Assembly (NCBI RefSeq): GCF_020564355.1
Contig: NZ_JAJCRR010000003.1
Span: forward strand, 124,001 to 188,000
Reading direction: 5' to 3'
DNA length: 64,000 nt
Source of the DNA: Lachnospira pectinoschiza
GTDB lineage: Bacteria; Bacillota; Clostridia; Lachnospirales; Lachnospiraceae
Within the stretch, counting starts at the first letter, position 1. Every line of letters begins with the position of its first letter. Positions 8,414-16,834 of the stretch are shown here, piece after piece. The translations under genes were made by a program, and so were the position numbers. The notes beneath the pieces were generated by a model. That model worked only from the letters and a program-made list of their open reading frames with translations. It made no database searches and had not been told where the DNA came from.

Positions 8414-11400
8414 CTAGTTTAAAGTAATATTGTTTTTTACAGTACTGCTCATAGATGAGAAATCTGCAGCGCCAAATGTATAGGCTGATGAGAACTTATT
8501 GTACATAATGACATTTTCACAAGAAGAACCACCGTTATTTGCAGTATCATCATCGGCAATAAATACACCGAAATCGTGTGAACCTGTTACGGTATTATTT
8601 AAAACAACATTCCAGTTGCTTCCTAAACCATCAATATAACCGAGGTTTTCGGTTTCAACAGCAAGCGGTTCAATATCAATACCGGAACTCTTTGCACCCA
8701 TCTGGTTGTATGCATTATCCGTACAGATATTGTTTACGATAATATTACCCAGACCGGTACGAACCAGTTTAATACCGCTGCAGCTGTTGTTATAGACGTT
8801 ATTGCTGTCAACAATATTGTAAATACCATTATCAATAGATACACCCGGAAGTCCGCCTGCAATACCGTTGTTTACAACTTCATTGTGGGCAAAGTAGTTG
8901 CCGATGCAGCCACTGTCAAGGCATACGCCTTCAAGGATACTGTCACGCAGTGTATTATAAGTGATATATGTCTTATAAGAACCGATGCAGTATAAAGCTT
9001 CACCGCTGCAGCCTGAAACAACATTTCCGGTTACAATGATATCATGAGGACCGGTTGTTTCATTGTCAACACGGATCTGCTGACCGTTCTGCAGACAGCT
9101 GATTGCAATACCTGCAAAACCTTTTGCGCCTGAAATACGGTTGCTGTCAATCAAAAGGTTTGAATGATTGCCATAAACGGCAATAGCGTCATCGCCGACA
9201 TTGTTAATGGTGTTGCCGCGGATGATTCCGTTTACGGTTGAACCGTATTCGTCAGAAATCATGATACCGCTCTTAGTAGCATTATTTAATGTATTGTTTT
9301 CAAGCAGAATATTGTCAGCACTGAATACATTAATGCTGTTTACATAAGGAATGTCGGTAGATAAATTCTTTACGCCGCAGTTTGTGGATGGAATTACACC
9401 ATTTTTATACACATATAATACAACACCGACATCAGGGGCTTCAGTATAACCGGCTTTCATAACAAGGCTGTGACCGTTTCCGTCTAAAATTGTATCAGAT
9501 GGAACCATGATAATACCAAAAGAACCATTGGTGTTCTTATACACCTGAATGTCCTGTGTAAGCTGTACAATCTTTCCGGTGTTGTTTTGTAAGAACTGAT
9601 TTAAATCGTCTACGTCAGTTCCGGTATACTGTACAGTCTGTGTAGGTAATCCGCTTAATGCACTCTGAATATTTGTATTCAATGAAGTCATGCTGGTTTC
9701 CGGGTTCATAAGGTCAGAACGGGAAAGTCCTAATGTATGTAATCTTGAGATAACCTGGATGCCGTTTAAGGAATCCAGCGCATTCAGTGCAGATAAATCA
9801 TATTTCACGCTGTAATCCGTTACAGAAGCATTCAGATCAGAAATTGAAATATTTTCTGCGTTGCTGCTTAAGCCTGCATCAGATGTCATATAAGTCTGAT
9901 GTGCGGCAGACTGGAAAACATATCCGTCAGAAGTCTTTGTTACCAGCCATTTTGCTTCTGCAGCGTCAGAAGATGCCGCAAAATACATAGAACCATTACC
10001 GTTTGCTGCACAGAATCCGTTCTGTGTTAATGAATATACGGTATAAACGCCGTTTCCTAAAGAAGAAATACGGTAATTGTTATTACCGAAAGAGTAAATA
10101 CCGGTTGTTAAAGATTCCTGACCAAAGGATTTTGGTGTCAGAACAAAACGCTGGGCAGAAGTATCATGTCCGATGGCCTGCTGCAGTGAAGTTCCAAAAG
10201 CAGCTGCACCGCTTAAAGTTAAGTACTGATAGCTGTTTGCGGAAATAAAACTGTAAGTGCCGTTTGTGTTTTTCTGGATATACCATGTCTGGTCAATATT
10301 ATCAGTACCCTGCGCCTGCATTACGGCAGTGCCGATAGAAATAGAACCCTTTGTATACACAAAACGCTGTGAATTGGCATTTTTAATTTTATAAAGACCC
10401 TTTGAAGAATCAATACAGTTGATATAGAATAACTGTTCAGAACCTTCAGAAGCGTCAGCCAGTGTAATCGGTGTATCGTCTTTTACAGAAGCATCCTTTG
10501 CAGAAAGCATCGCAGCTGTGTTATCAGAAGCAGCGATGGTATAAGCACCGTCAGCAAGAATCTGTGTATACGGAGATACAAAGTTAAAGGTCTGTGTTCC
10601 TGCATTAGACCATAAAGCGGTTCCTACATTGGAATTATTCTCGCTGGTCATGTAGAAGGTATAATCTGTACGCGCAATAGCAATCGTATATACACCTGCA
10701 GAAGTTTCAGTAACCGTCCAGTTCTTTGTTCCGTTTACGGAATCAGAAGTAACCTGTACATTGTCTGTAAAAGCATTGGTTCCCCAGCCATGGTTGTAAG
10801 AATTAATCAGCCACTTGTGTGATGCATCATCTCCGTTGGCATCAATATAAGCAAGGGACATGAAACAGTAGGTTGAGCTGGCTTCATCTTTAACAACAAG
10901 GAATTTCTGGCTGTTCGCGCCGGTAATCTTAGACATTACCAGATTGTAGCCGCCTTCTGCAGTAGCGGATTCCTCTACTGTTAGGGCATAGTTTGGATTG
11001 CTGTTGCTGCGGATCATATACACACCGCCGGTGAGTTCTCCTGTAGCAGCATTGCCGACACGGAAAATGTCTTCACGCGGAACGGCAAAACCGCCGGTAA
11101 CATCATAAGTCATACCGTTAAAAGTGAATTCTCCGTTGAAATTAAAATCAATTACGCCGTTATTGTAGTACCAGTAACCGTATGCGTTACTGCCGATGCC
11201 GTGGAAACTTAAATCCAATGCACCGTTGGTGATATACCACCATCCAAAATCATTGGCAGCCATACCGGTGTAGTTCCAGTTTAAGGCACCGTTAGTCATA
11301 TACCACCATCCAAAATCGTTGGCAGCCATACCGGTGTAATTCCAGTCTAAGGCACCGTTAGTGATGTACCACCATCCAAAATCGTTGGCAGCCATACCGG

Positions 11401-11839
11401 TGTAATTCCAGTCTAAGGCACCGTTAGTCATATACCACCATCCGAAATCATTGGCAGCCATACCGGTGTAATTCCAGTCTAATACACCGTTGGTGATATA
11501 CCACCATCCAAAATCGTTGGCAGCCATGCCGGTATAATTCCAGTCAATTGTACCACCGGAAACATACCACCATCCGAATTCGTTGGCAGCCATACCGGTA
11601 TAATTCCAGTCAATTGTACCGTTGGATACGTACCACCAGCCAAAGTCATTCTGGGCAAGACCGGTGTAGGATGTATCAACGACACCGTCTACATAGTAGT
11701 ACCAGGTATTGTCCACAGGATTCAGGTACAGCCAGCCGCCGCCGGCAGCCTGTGCAGTATTTGGTTTTGCAAAAAGGCAAAGCGCAAATACAAATGCAGC
11801 AATAAAAGCTGCACACATTTTTTGTACTGCTTTCTTCAT
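8414..11839 (-). CDS. Large secreted protein: YGWWY repeats, ricin-like domains, C-terminal beta-helix
   Basis: A 1141-residue exported protein. A signal peptide (KKAVQKMCAAFIAAFVFALCLF to TAQAA) is followed by about eight near-identical repeats (GMAANDFGWWY core, residues about 35-235). Several ricin-type beta-trefoil repeats come next (about 265-600, for example GVYMIRSNSNPNYALTV and QTWYIQKNTNGTYSFISA), which usually bind sugars. The C-terminal 400 residues are a right-handed beta-helix with rungs such as GVSIDNGIYNIVDSNNV, homologous to the protein at 3915-5678. AGGAGG lies seven bases before the ATG. It probably attaches to and acts on a surface polysaccharide. It follows the double acyltransferase gene at 44 nt and is likely co-transcribed. 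Confidence 0.85.
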   Translation of the reverse strand: MKKAVQKMCAAFIAAFVFALCLFAKPNTAQAAGGGWLYLNPVDNTWYYYVDGVVDTSYTGLAQNDFGWWYVSNGTIDWNYTGMAANEFGWWYVSGGTIDWNYTGMAANDFGWWYITNGVLDWNYTGMAANDFGWWYMTNGALDWNYTGMAANDFGWWYITNGALDWNYTGMAANDFGWWYMTNGALNWNYTGMAANDFGWWYITNGALDLSFHGIGSNAYGYWYYNNGVIDFNFNGEFTFNGMTYDVTGGFAVPREDIFRVGNAATGELTGGVYMIRSNSNPNYALTVEESATAEGGYNLVMSKITGANSQKFLVVKDEASSTYCFMSLAYIDANGDDASHKWLINSYNHGWGTNAFTDNVQVTSDSVNGTKNWTVTETSAGVYTIAIARTDYTFYMTSENNSNVGTALWSNAGTQTFNFVSPYTQILADGAYTIAASDNTAAMLSAKDASVKDDTPITLADASEGSEQLFYINCIDSSKGLYKIKNANSQRFVYTKGSISIGTAVMQAQGTDNIDQTWYIQKNTNGTYSFISANSYQYLTLSGAAAFGTSLQQAIGHDTSAQRFVLTPKSFGQESLTTGIYSFGNNNYRISSLGNGVYTVYSLTQNGFCAANGNGSMYFAASSDAAEAKWLVTKTSDGYVFQSAAHQTYMTSDAGLSSNAENISISDLNASVTDYSVKYDLSALNALDSLNGIQVISRLHTLGLSRSDLMNPETSMTSLNTNIQSALSGLPTQTVQYTGTDVDDLNQFLQNNTGKIVQLTQDIQVYKNTNGSFGIIMVPSDTILDGNGHSLVMKAGYTEAPDVGVVLYVYKNGVIPSTNCGVKNLSTDIPYVNSINVFSADNILLENNTLNNATKSGIMISDEYGSTVNGIIRGNTINNVGDDAIAVYGNHSNLLIDSNRISGAKGFAGIAISCLQNGQQIRVDNETTGPHDIIVTGNVVSGCSGEALYCIGSYKTYITYNTLRDSILEGVCLDSGCIGNYFAHNEVVNNGIAGGLPGVSIDNGIYNIVDSNNVYNNSCSGIKLVRTGLGNIIVNNICTDNAYNQMGAKSSGIDIEPLAVETENLGYIDGLGSNWNVVLNNTVTGSHDFGVFIADDDTANNGGSSCENVIMYNKFSSAYTFGAADFSSMSSTVKNNITLN
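11134..11735 (-). repeat. Array of 66-nt YGWWY-coding repeats
   Basis: In-frame 66-bp units within the surface-protein gene. The middle units (about 11200-11560) differ from each other by only a few bases, for example ATA/GTG and A/G third positions. This near-identity at the DNA level points to recent expansion by unequal recombination rather than old divergence. Confidence 0.85.
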
Positions 11840-11882
11840 AGAAATCCTCCTTTAGTAAATAAATTTATATTTTAAAAAACCG

Positions 11883-13943
11883 TCACCTGGCAGTTTTTAA
11901 AATAACAGATTGAAAAAATGTTTTTATGGCAATCCACAACACCAGCGTAGCACAAATACAGATCATACGCATTAAAAACTGCATAAAAACATCTGCATTC
12001 AAAAGAAGTCCTTCCCAGTGGATAAATTGTGCTTCAATACAGTGAATGCCTAAAACAGCAAGGCTGTTTCTGCCAAAAAACTTCAAAACCGCCGTCGGTA
12101 TCGTGTAACGGCTGAGCATCTGACAGCACAGGCATAAAATGACCGTTCCGCATACTGCACCTGACAGACTAAGTGGAAAAAGCGGGTAGGAACGTATGGA
12201 TAATTCAATTCCGCCCTTTTGTATCTGCAAAAGCCAGATACAGCCGGTCAGCACAATGCTTAAAGGATAGCGTTTTAAATATTGCCAGACAGAATATTTG
12301 TTTAAAAGATATCCGGCATAAATGAACGCAGCTGCGGTCATGGAAACATCAAAACTTTCCGGTAAAAATGCAACATGCGTGCCGATATACCAGCCGATGA
12401 TGGTGACGGCAGCCACCAGAATGCATGTAAGTGCTTCTTTTTCGCGTGAAAGCTTTAAAATGGCAATAAAAAGCATCCGGGCAAAGAAAAGGCAGATTAC
12501 AAACCAGATAACAAATACACTGCCAATGTCCGTAAAAACAGAAGACGAGTAACTCATGCCAAACAGTGCAATCTTTGCCTGCATGCGTAACAGTGAAACG
12601 GTTGTATCCATGCTGATTCCGACATAAAGCCATTGGCGCCATACACGGACAAATGCAACCAGTACTTCAATGCCAAAGTAAGGCAGAAGAAGCCCTTTCC
12701 ATGTGCTTTTAAAAAAGTGCTTCCAGGAACAGTTTTTGGTAAAATAGCCGCTTAACAGCATAAAAGCCGGCATATGGAAAGAAAATATAATCTGGCGGAT
12801 ATTGCTGTCAATTGGCATATGTGCATAAAGCATAAGCAGAATACAGGTGCCTTTTGCCATATCAACCCATTCTACGCGTTTGCTTACCGGAGCTGCACCG
12901 GATTCTGTGGTCAGTGTATTTTTCCCGTGTCCGGCAGGATGCAGCCGCCGGAGTAAAAGGCATATCAGCAGTCCGCCGGTTATCAGCAGGATATGGATTA
13001 CAAAAAACAGTACAGCCTGTACATAAGTATTTGTTATCCGGTGTTCATTGAAGCAGGTCAGTAAAGAACTCCATGGAAAACAGTTCAGTTCGGTTAAATG
13101 CAGACAAAAAATAAGCATAAAGTGCGAACCAATCCGGTTTCCGAGGGCGGTTAACCGTGGACAGTGCTGCTCAATAAGCATTGCTGCATAAAAAAGAAAA
13201 ATGCAGGCACAAAAAGCAGCCAGCCAGTCCCAGATGCCATAGCCGTAATTGTTATTTACCATGAATAACCTGCCGCCGCCTTTGGCAATGTATACCGCAG
13301 AAAGAACAAAACAGACAGCCGGAATAAAAGGTGCTTCTTTTAATCTGGCAAGGATATTCTTTTCGCGGAGCATAAAGCCGCAGAATACGAAAATGGTTCC
13401 TGTCATAGCAGTCTGGATACTATAAGGAAGCCAGAAAATCCGGCTGGTAGCAAAACCGGCAAGTGCAGTCAGCACAATGCCGATGACGGCATACCGGGTA
13501 CGCAGGCACAAATGTGTAATATTAACGGCAAAAAATAATGCCGGAAGAAAACACAGCGAGCCGATCATGCGGATATATGCAGGTGTAAAGTAATCTACAC
13601 CGGAACCGTAAAAGGCTGCCCATACCCATAACAGCAGCTCATGAAAAGACTCTGTAAAACCGGACCCTGTAAAAAAAATACGGACTGCCATAATAGCAAT
13701 AATGACCGCACAGGTAATAAAATACGGAATCATCAAAGTGCGGAAAGTATAAAGCAGTGTCTGCTGGATGTTTTTAATTTCTAAAAAATATCCACTGATA
13801 ATAAATAAGACCGGAATATGAAAAGTGAAAATAATCCGGGTTATAATATCAGGACATAAATACCATTGACTGCCTACGATAATACATAAAATTGTAATGC
13901 CAGACACAATGTTAAAAAGTGGTTTTGAATCAAGCTTATCCAT
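11883..13943 (-). CDS. Tandem-duplicated membrane acyltransferase 3 fusion
   Basis: At 686 residues this is twice the family length. Two complete acyltransferase 3 domains lie head to tail, joined near residue 340-350 by a hydrophilic linker (HPAGHGKNTLTTESG). The second domain keeps the normal signature VEWVDMAKGTCILLMLYAHMP with its histidine and FSFHMPAFMLLSGYF. The first keeps FTFHIPVLFIISGYFL, but its opening motif reads SGITILCIIVGSQWYL and lacks the histidine expected in the LGHS position. The first half may therefore be structural. It likely acylates a surface glycan and precedes the large YGWWY/beta-helix gene in one transcript from a strong promoter. Confidence 0.87.
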   Translation of the reverse strand: MDKLDSKPLFNIVSGITILCIIVGSQWYLCPDIITRIIFTFHIPVLFIISGYFLEIKNIQQTLLYTFRTLMIPYFITCAVIIAIMAVRIFFTGSGFTESFHELLLWVWAAFYGSGVDYFTPAYIRMIGSLCFLPALFFAVNITHLCLRTRYAVIGIVLTALAGFATSRIFWLPYSIQTAMTGTIFVFCGFMLREKNILARLKEAPFIPAVCFVLSAVYIAKGGGRLFMVNNNYGYGIWDWLAAFCACIFLFYAAMLIEQHCPRLTALGNRIGSHFMLIFCLHLTELNCFPWSSLLTCFNEHRITNTYVQAVLFFVIHILLITGGLLICLLLRRLHPAGHGKNTLTTESGAAPVSKRVEWVDMAKGTCILLMLYAHMPIDSNIRQIIFSFHMPAFMLLSGYFTKNCSWKHFFKSTWKGLLLPYFGIEVLVAFVRVWRQWLYVGISMDTTVSLLRMQAKIALFGMSYSSSVFTDIGSVFVIWFVICLFFARMLFIAILKLSREKEALTCILVAAVTIIGWYIGTHVAFLPESFDVSMTAAAFIYAGYLLNKYSVWQYLKRYPLSIVLTGCIWLLQIQKGGIELSIRSYPLFPLSLSGAVCGTVILCLCCQMLSRYTIPTAVLKFFGRNSLAVLGIHCIEAQFIHWEGLLLNADVFMQFLMRMICICATLVLWIAIKTFFQSVILKTAR

Positions 13944-13995
13944 TGTAAATTTTCCTTTGCAGATATACTAAAATAATATTTATATTGTTATGTAC

Positions 13996-14024
13996 AGTAT
14001 ACCGTAAAAACAAGGAATTCTCAA
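13996..14024 (-). promoter_or_regulatory. Sigma-A promoter for the double acyltransferase operon
   Basis: Read on the minus strand: TTGAGA, 17-bp spacer, TATACT, about 50 nt before the ATG. AAAGGA lies upstream of the start codon. Confidence 0.75.
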
Positions 14025-14052
14025 GGAAATTAGCAGGTATTTACAGCGGATG

Positions 14053-14081
14053 TTGAATCGTAAACTGCGTTGTGTTATCAT
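14053..14081 (+). promoter_or_regulatory. Sigma-A promoter for the SGNH protein
   Basis: TTGAAT, 17-bp spacer, TATCAT, about 105 nt before the GTG start. It is divergent from the promoter of the acyltransferase operon, the two elements being only about 30 bp apart. Confidence 0.65.
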
Positions 14082-14187
14082 TTGCAGAATACGAAAGCTT
14101 TACGGGAAAGGAATTCGTATATTAATAAGGAGGCAGATTTTTGCAAATGCCTAAGCAGGGATTTAAAGAAGAAAGGAAAAGATACAA

Positions 14188-15525
14188 GTGAAAAAAATAT
14201 TTCGAAAAAAGAAGGCAGTTGTATGGATTGCCGCAATAGCAGGGATGATAGCAGCATTTGGCTGTTTTACAGAAAAAGCGCAGGCAGCGGGATTTTCCGG
14301 CATGACCTTTTATCACCGCTTTTTGATTAACTGCTGGGGTGACTCGATGACAGCAGGACAGGGAGGAAGCGGTGTATCCTATCCGAGGGTTTTAAAAGAA
14401 CTGACGGGATTTCCGGTCAATAATTTCGGTGTCAGCGGGGAAAACACTTATGAAATCGTAGACCGCAGTGCAGAATACGGAGATCAGTCCGGTGACATCA
14501 TGATTATCGAGATGGGGGATAACGGAAAGTGGAAGAATATGGATGATTTAATCAAGCAGTATCAGAATATGCTTGATGAGGCAGACTGTTCTAATTATAT
14601 CATCATCAGTTCGACAGATGATCCCAATGATACCGACCAGATATGGGGAGAGAGCGGTTATGAACCGGGTATGCAGGATACATGGTATGAGGCAGCATTA
14701 AAAGATGCATTTGGGGAACACGTGGTTACGGCAAGAAAGTATCTGATTGAAAACGGGCTTTCAATTAACGGACTGGATGAAACAGACGAGGACAGGGAAC
14801 GTGCCGAAAAGGGGCTGATTTCGTTACAGTTAAGAAATTACTGGATTGATAACACTCATCTGAACGGATATGGATACCGTGCGCAGGCTTATGCCGTATA
14901 TGAAAAAGGCATAGAACTGGGATACTGGTTTGCGAATGGCGGAGATGTTACTTCTGACAGCTGGGTAGTTGTAGAGGATGATGTCATTCAGGCAGATTAC
15001 ACAGGAATGGCATCCAATGAATATGGCTGGTGGTATTTTAACGATGGAACACTTGATTTAAGTTATACGGGAATGGCATCCAATGAATATGGCTGGTGGT
15101 ATATGACCAATGGCGCCTTGGATTTAAGTTATACGGGAATGGCATCCAATGAATATGGCTGGTGGTATATGACCAATGGCGCCTTGGATTTAAGTTATAC
15201 GGGAATGGCATTGAATGAATACGGCTGGTGGTACATGACCAACGGCGCATTGGATTTAAGTTATACAGGAATGGCACTAAATGAATACGGCTGGTGGTAC
15301 ATGACCAACGGCGCACTGGATTTAAGTTATACAGGAATGGCATTAAATGAATACGGCTGGTGGTACTTTAACAATGGGCTGCTTGACTTAAATTATACAG
15401 GAATCGCATTCAATGAGTATGGCAGCTGGTATTACAGAAACGGAATCATTGCTTATGATTATTCGGGAACCGTAGCGGATAATGGAAAGACATATACCGT
15501 ACAGAACGGATTTGTCATCGCTTAA
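14188..15525 (+). CDS. Secreted SGNH/GDSL hydrolase with seven YGWWY repeats
   Basis: GTG start with GAAAGGA upstream. The signal peptide (VVWIAAIAGMIAAFGCF to AQA) is followed by an SGNH domain. Block I is GDSMTAG with the nucleophile Ser at 53, block II is in NNFGVSGENT, block III is the GDNG region, and block V is D221-x-x-H224 (DNTHLNG). Such enzymes remove O-acyl groups from glycans or act as lipases. From about residue 270 seven repeats of 22 residues (GMASNEYGWWY core) attach it to the envelope. A deacetylase of the surface glycan acylated by the neighbouring acyltransferases is a sensible but unproven role. Confidence 0.88.
   Translation: MKKIFRKKKAVVWIAAIAGMIAAFGCFTEKAQAAGFSGMTFYHRFLINCWGDSMTAGQGGSGVSYPRVLKELTGFPVNNFGVSGENTYEIVDRSAEYGDQSGDIMIIEMGDNGKWKNMDDLIKQYQNMLDEADCSNYIIISSTDDPNDTDQIWGESGYEPGMQDTWYEAALKDAFGEHVVTARKYLIENGLSINGLDETDEDRERAEKGLISLQLRNYWIDNTHLNGYGYRAQAYAVYEKGIELGYWFANGGDVTSDSWVVVEDDVIQADYTGMASNEYGWWYFNDGTLDLSYTGMASNEYGWWYMTNGALDLSYTGMASNEYGWWYMTNGALDLSYTGMALNEYGWWYMTNGALDLSYTGMALNEYGWWYMTNGALDLSYTGMALNEYGWWYFNNGLLDLNYTGIAFNEYGSWYYRNGIIAYDYSGTVADNGKTYTVQNGFVIA
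15061..15210 (+). repeat. Perfect 66-nt tandem duplication inside the YGWWY array
   Basis: The unit at 15061-15126 is repeated base for base at 15127-15192 and the identity continues to about 15210. It encodes two identical 22-residue repeats in the SGNH protein. Confidence 0.92.
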
Positions 15526-15551
15526 AAAGCGCAGAATTAGAGTTGTAAAGG

Positions 15552-15593
15552 CGGCAGTACCATGCACGGATAAATGGTATCTGCCGTTTTTTT
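15552..15593 (+). terminator. Intrinsic terminator after the SGNH gene
   Basis: CGGCAGTACCAT pairs with ATGGTATCTGCCG with one bulge, followed by seven T. Confidence 0.88.
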
Positions 15594-15654
15594 GCGGTTA
15601 AACCGCCGGAAAAGGGGAAATACTGTTGTTGTATGATACAGGAGCTTAGGGAGT

Positions 15655-16605
15655 ATGAGTTTCAGGGGAATGGAGACCAGTATGCAGGATGGCGTGTTTT
15701 ATCAGATTGTATCGTACGGTCTGAAAACGGTTTGTGAAGATGAATTCTGGGAACAAAAAGACACAATTGCAGTAATCGATGCGCATAAACTGGAAAACAG
15801 CCAGTCATTTGGACAGTTTTGCTGTGGATGCAGCGGAGGGGAATATATCCGCGGGTGCAGGGTGATACAGGATAAAAGCCATACGCTGATAGAATGGCAT
15901 GTGCCGGAAAAAACAAAAAAGAATGTGTCGTGGCATTTTGCAGTTTTTATAACAGCAGAAAAAATTGTCTGTATACAATATACAGGCTCAGCCGGAAAAG
16001 TGCAGGAACTTATAAATACGTTTCTTCATAAAGAAGCCTATACCAAAGAACGTTTTTTGTATGAGCTGTTTGGTGCAATGACCGCAGATGATCTGCAGTA
16101 TATGGAAAAACTGGAAAGGACGTTATCCGTATTAGAAGAAGAAGTGTTTCGTGCGGGCGGAATGGATTTTAACAGCAGTATGTTACAGGTAAAAAAGAAA
16201 ATTTTTCAGTTTTACCGTTATTACAGCCAGTTCATTGAAATCGCAGCTGCGCTGGAAGAAAATGAAAATTCTGTTCTGGATGCACAACACACGGCTTATT
16301 TTGCAAGAATCAAAGAAAAAGCACAGCGGCTTGCCGCAGAAACACAGGTGCTTAGGGAGTATGCAGTGCAGGTACAGGAGGTTTATCAGTCGGAACTGGG
16401 AATCCGCCAGAATCACATTATGAAAATACTGACGACAGTAACAACGGTGTGCCTGCCGCTGTCACTGATTGCCGGCTGGTACGGCATGAATTTTTCTTAT
16501 ATGCCGGAATTATCGTGGCGGTACGGTTATCCGATGGCAGCAGGAATCAGCGCGCTGGTACTGGTTTTGCTGCTGTGGCTATTCCGCCGGAAGGGGTTTT
16601 GGTAG
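15655..16605 (+). CDS. corA: CorA-like magnesium transport protein
   Basis: A 316-residue protein with the CorA layout: a soluble N-terminal alpha/beta domain, a long charged helical stalk (about 140-255), then two C-terminal transmembrane helices. The first helix ends in the family signature YGMNF (276-280), the pore-mouth selectivity motif, followed by a short loop (SYMPEL) and a second helix with a basic tail (RRKGFW). It moves Mg2+ or other divalent cations through a homopentamer. The start is uncertain: ATG codons at 15655 and 15670 both have purine-rich sequence upstream. No M-box riboswitch was seen in the 130 nt before it. Confidence 0.88.
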   Translation: MSFRGMETSMQDGVFYQIVSYGLKTVCEDEFWEQKDTIAVIDAHKLENSQSFGQFCCGCSGGEYIRGCRVIQDKSHTLIEWHVPEKTKKNVSWHFAVFITAEKIVCIQYTGSAGKVQELINTFLHKEAYTKERFLYELFGAMTADDLQYMEKLERTLSVLEEEVFRAGGMDFNSSMLQVKKKIFQFYRYYSQFIEIAAALEENENSVLDAQHTAYFARIKEKAQRLAAETQVLREYAVQVQEVYQSELGIRQNHIMKILTTVTTVCLPLSLIAGWYGMNFSYMPELSWRYGYPMAAGISALVLVLLLWLFRRKGFW

Positions 16606-16652
16606 GGGAAAAAGATATTGTACATCATCTATCTGAAATAAATTGTATCAAA

Positions 16653-16696
16653 AAAATGCAGGGGGGGGTATAAGTATGCCCACCCCTTTGCATTTT
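16653..16696 (+). terminator. Probable terminator with an eight-G run
   Basis: AAAATGCA and a G-run pair with CCCCTT and TGCATTTT (two G-T pairs in the middle), ending in T residues. The 8-G homopolymer at 16661-16668 lies in the stem. Confidence 0.55.
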
Positions 16697-16752
16697 GGGA
16701 AAATCAGATGAAAACAGCCGCAAAATTGTTGCAGACAAGGCAGTTTATACAA

Positions 16753-16781
16753 TTGACAAGAATAAAGAGTTGGGATAATAT
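16753..16781 (+). promoter_or_regulatory. Promoter of the polysaccharide operon
   Basis: TTGACA, 17-bp spacer, TAATAT, about 55 nt upstream of the sugar transferase start. No clear terminator is seen between here and 37420, so it may drive a transcript of about 20 kb. Confidence 0.7.
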
Positions 16782-16834
16782 AGAAAAGATAGGAAAAATA
16801 CCTACAGATTAGAAAAATTAGTTGAGGATAAAAG

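Noticed and set aside
14998..15470. Regular 66-nt repeats that could suggest a CRISPR array
   Set aside because: The repeats are coding, contiguous and without unique spacers; they make the YGWWY repeats.
16661..16668. Eight-G run as a phase-variable switch
   Set aside because: It lies in a probable terminator stem between genes, not in a ribosome binding site or coding region; a weak effect on read-through is possible.
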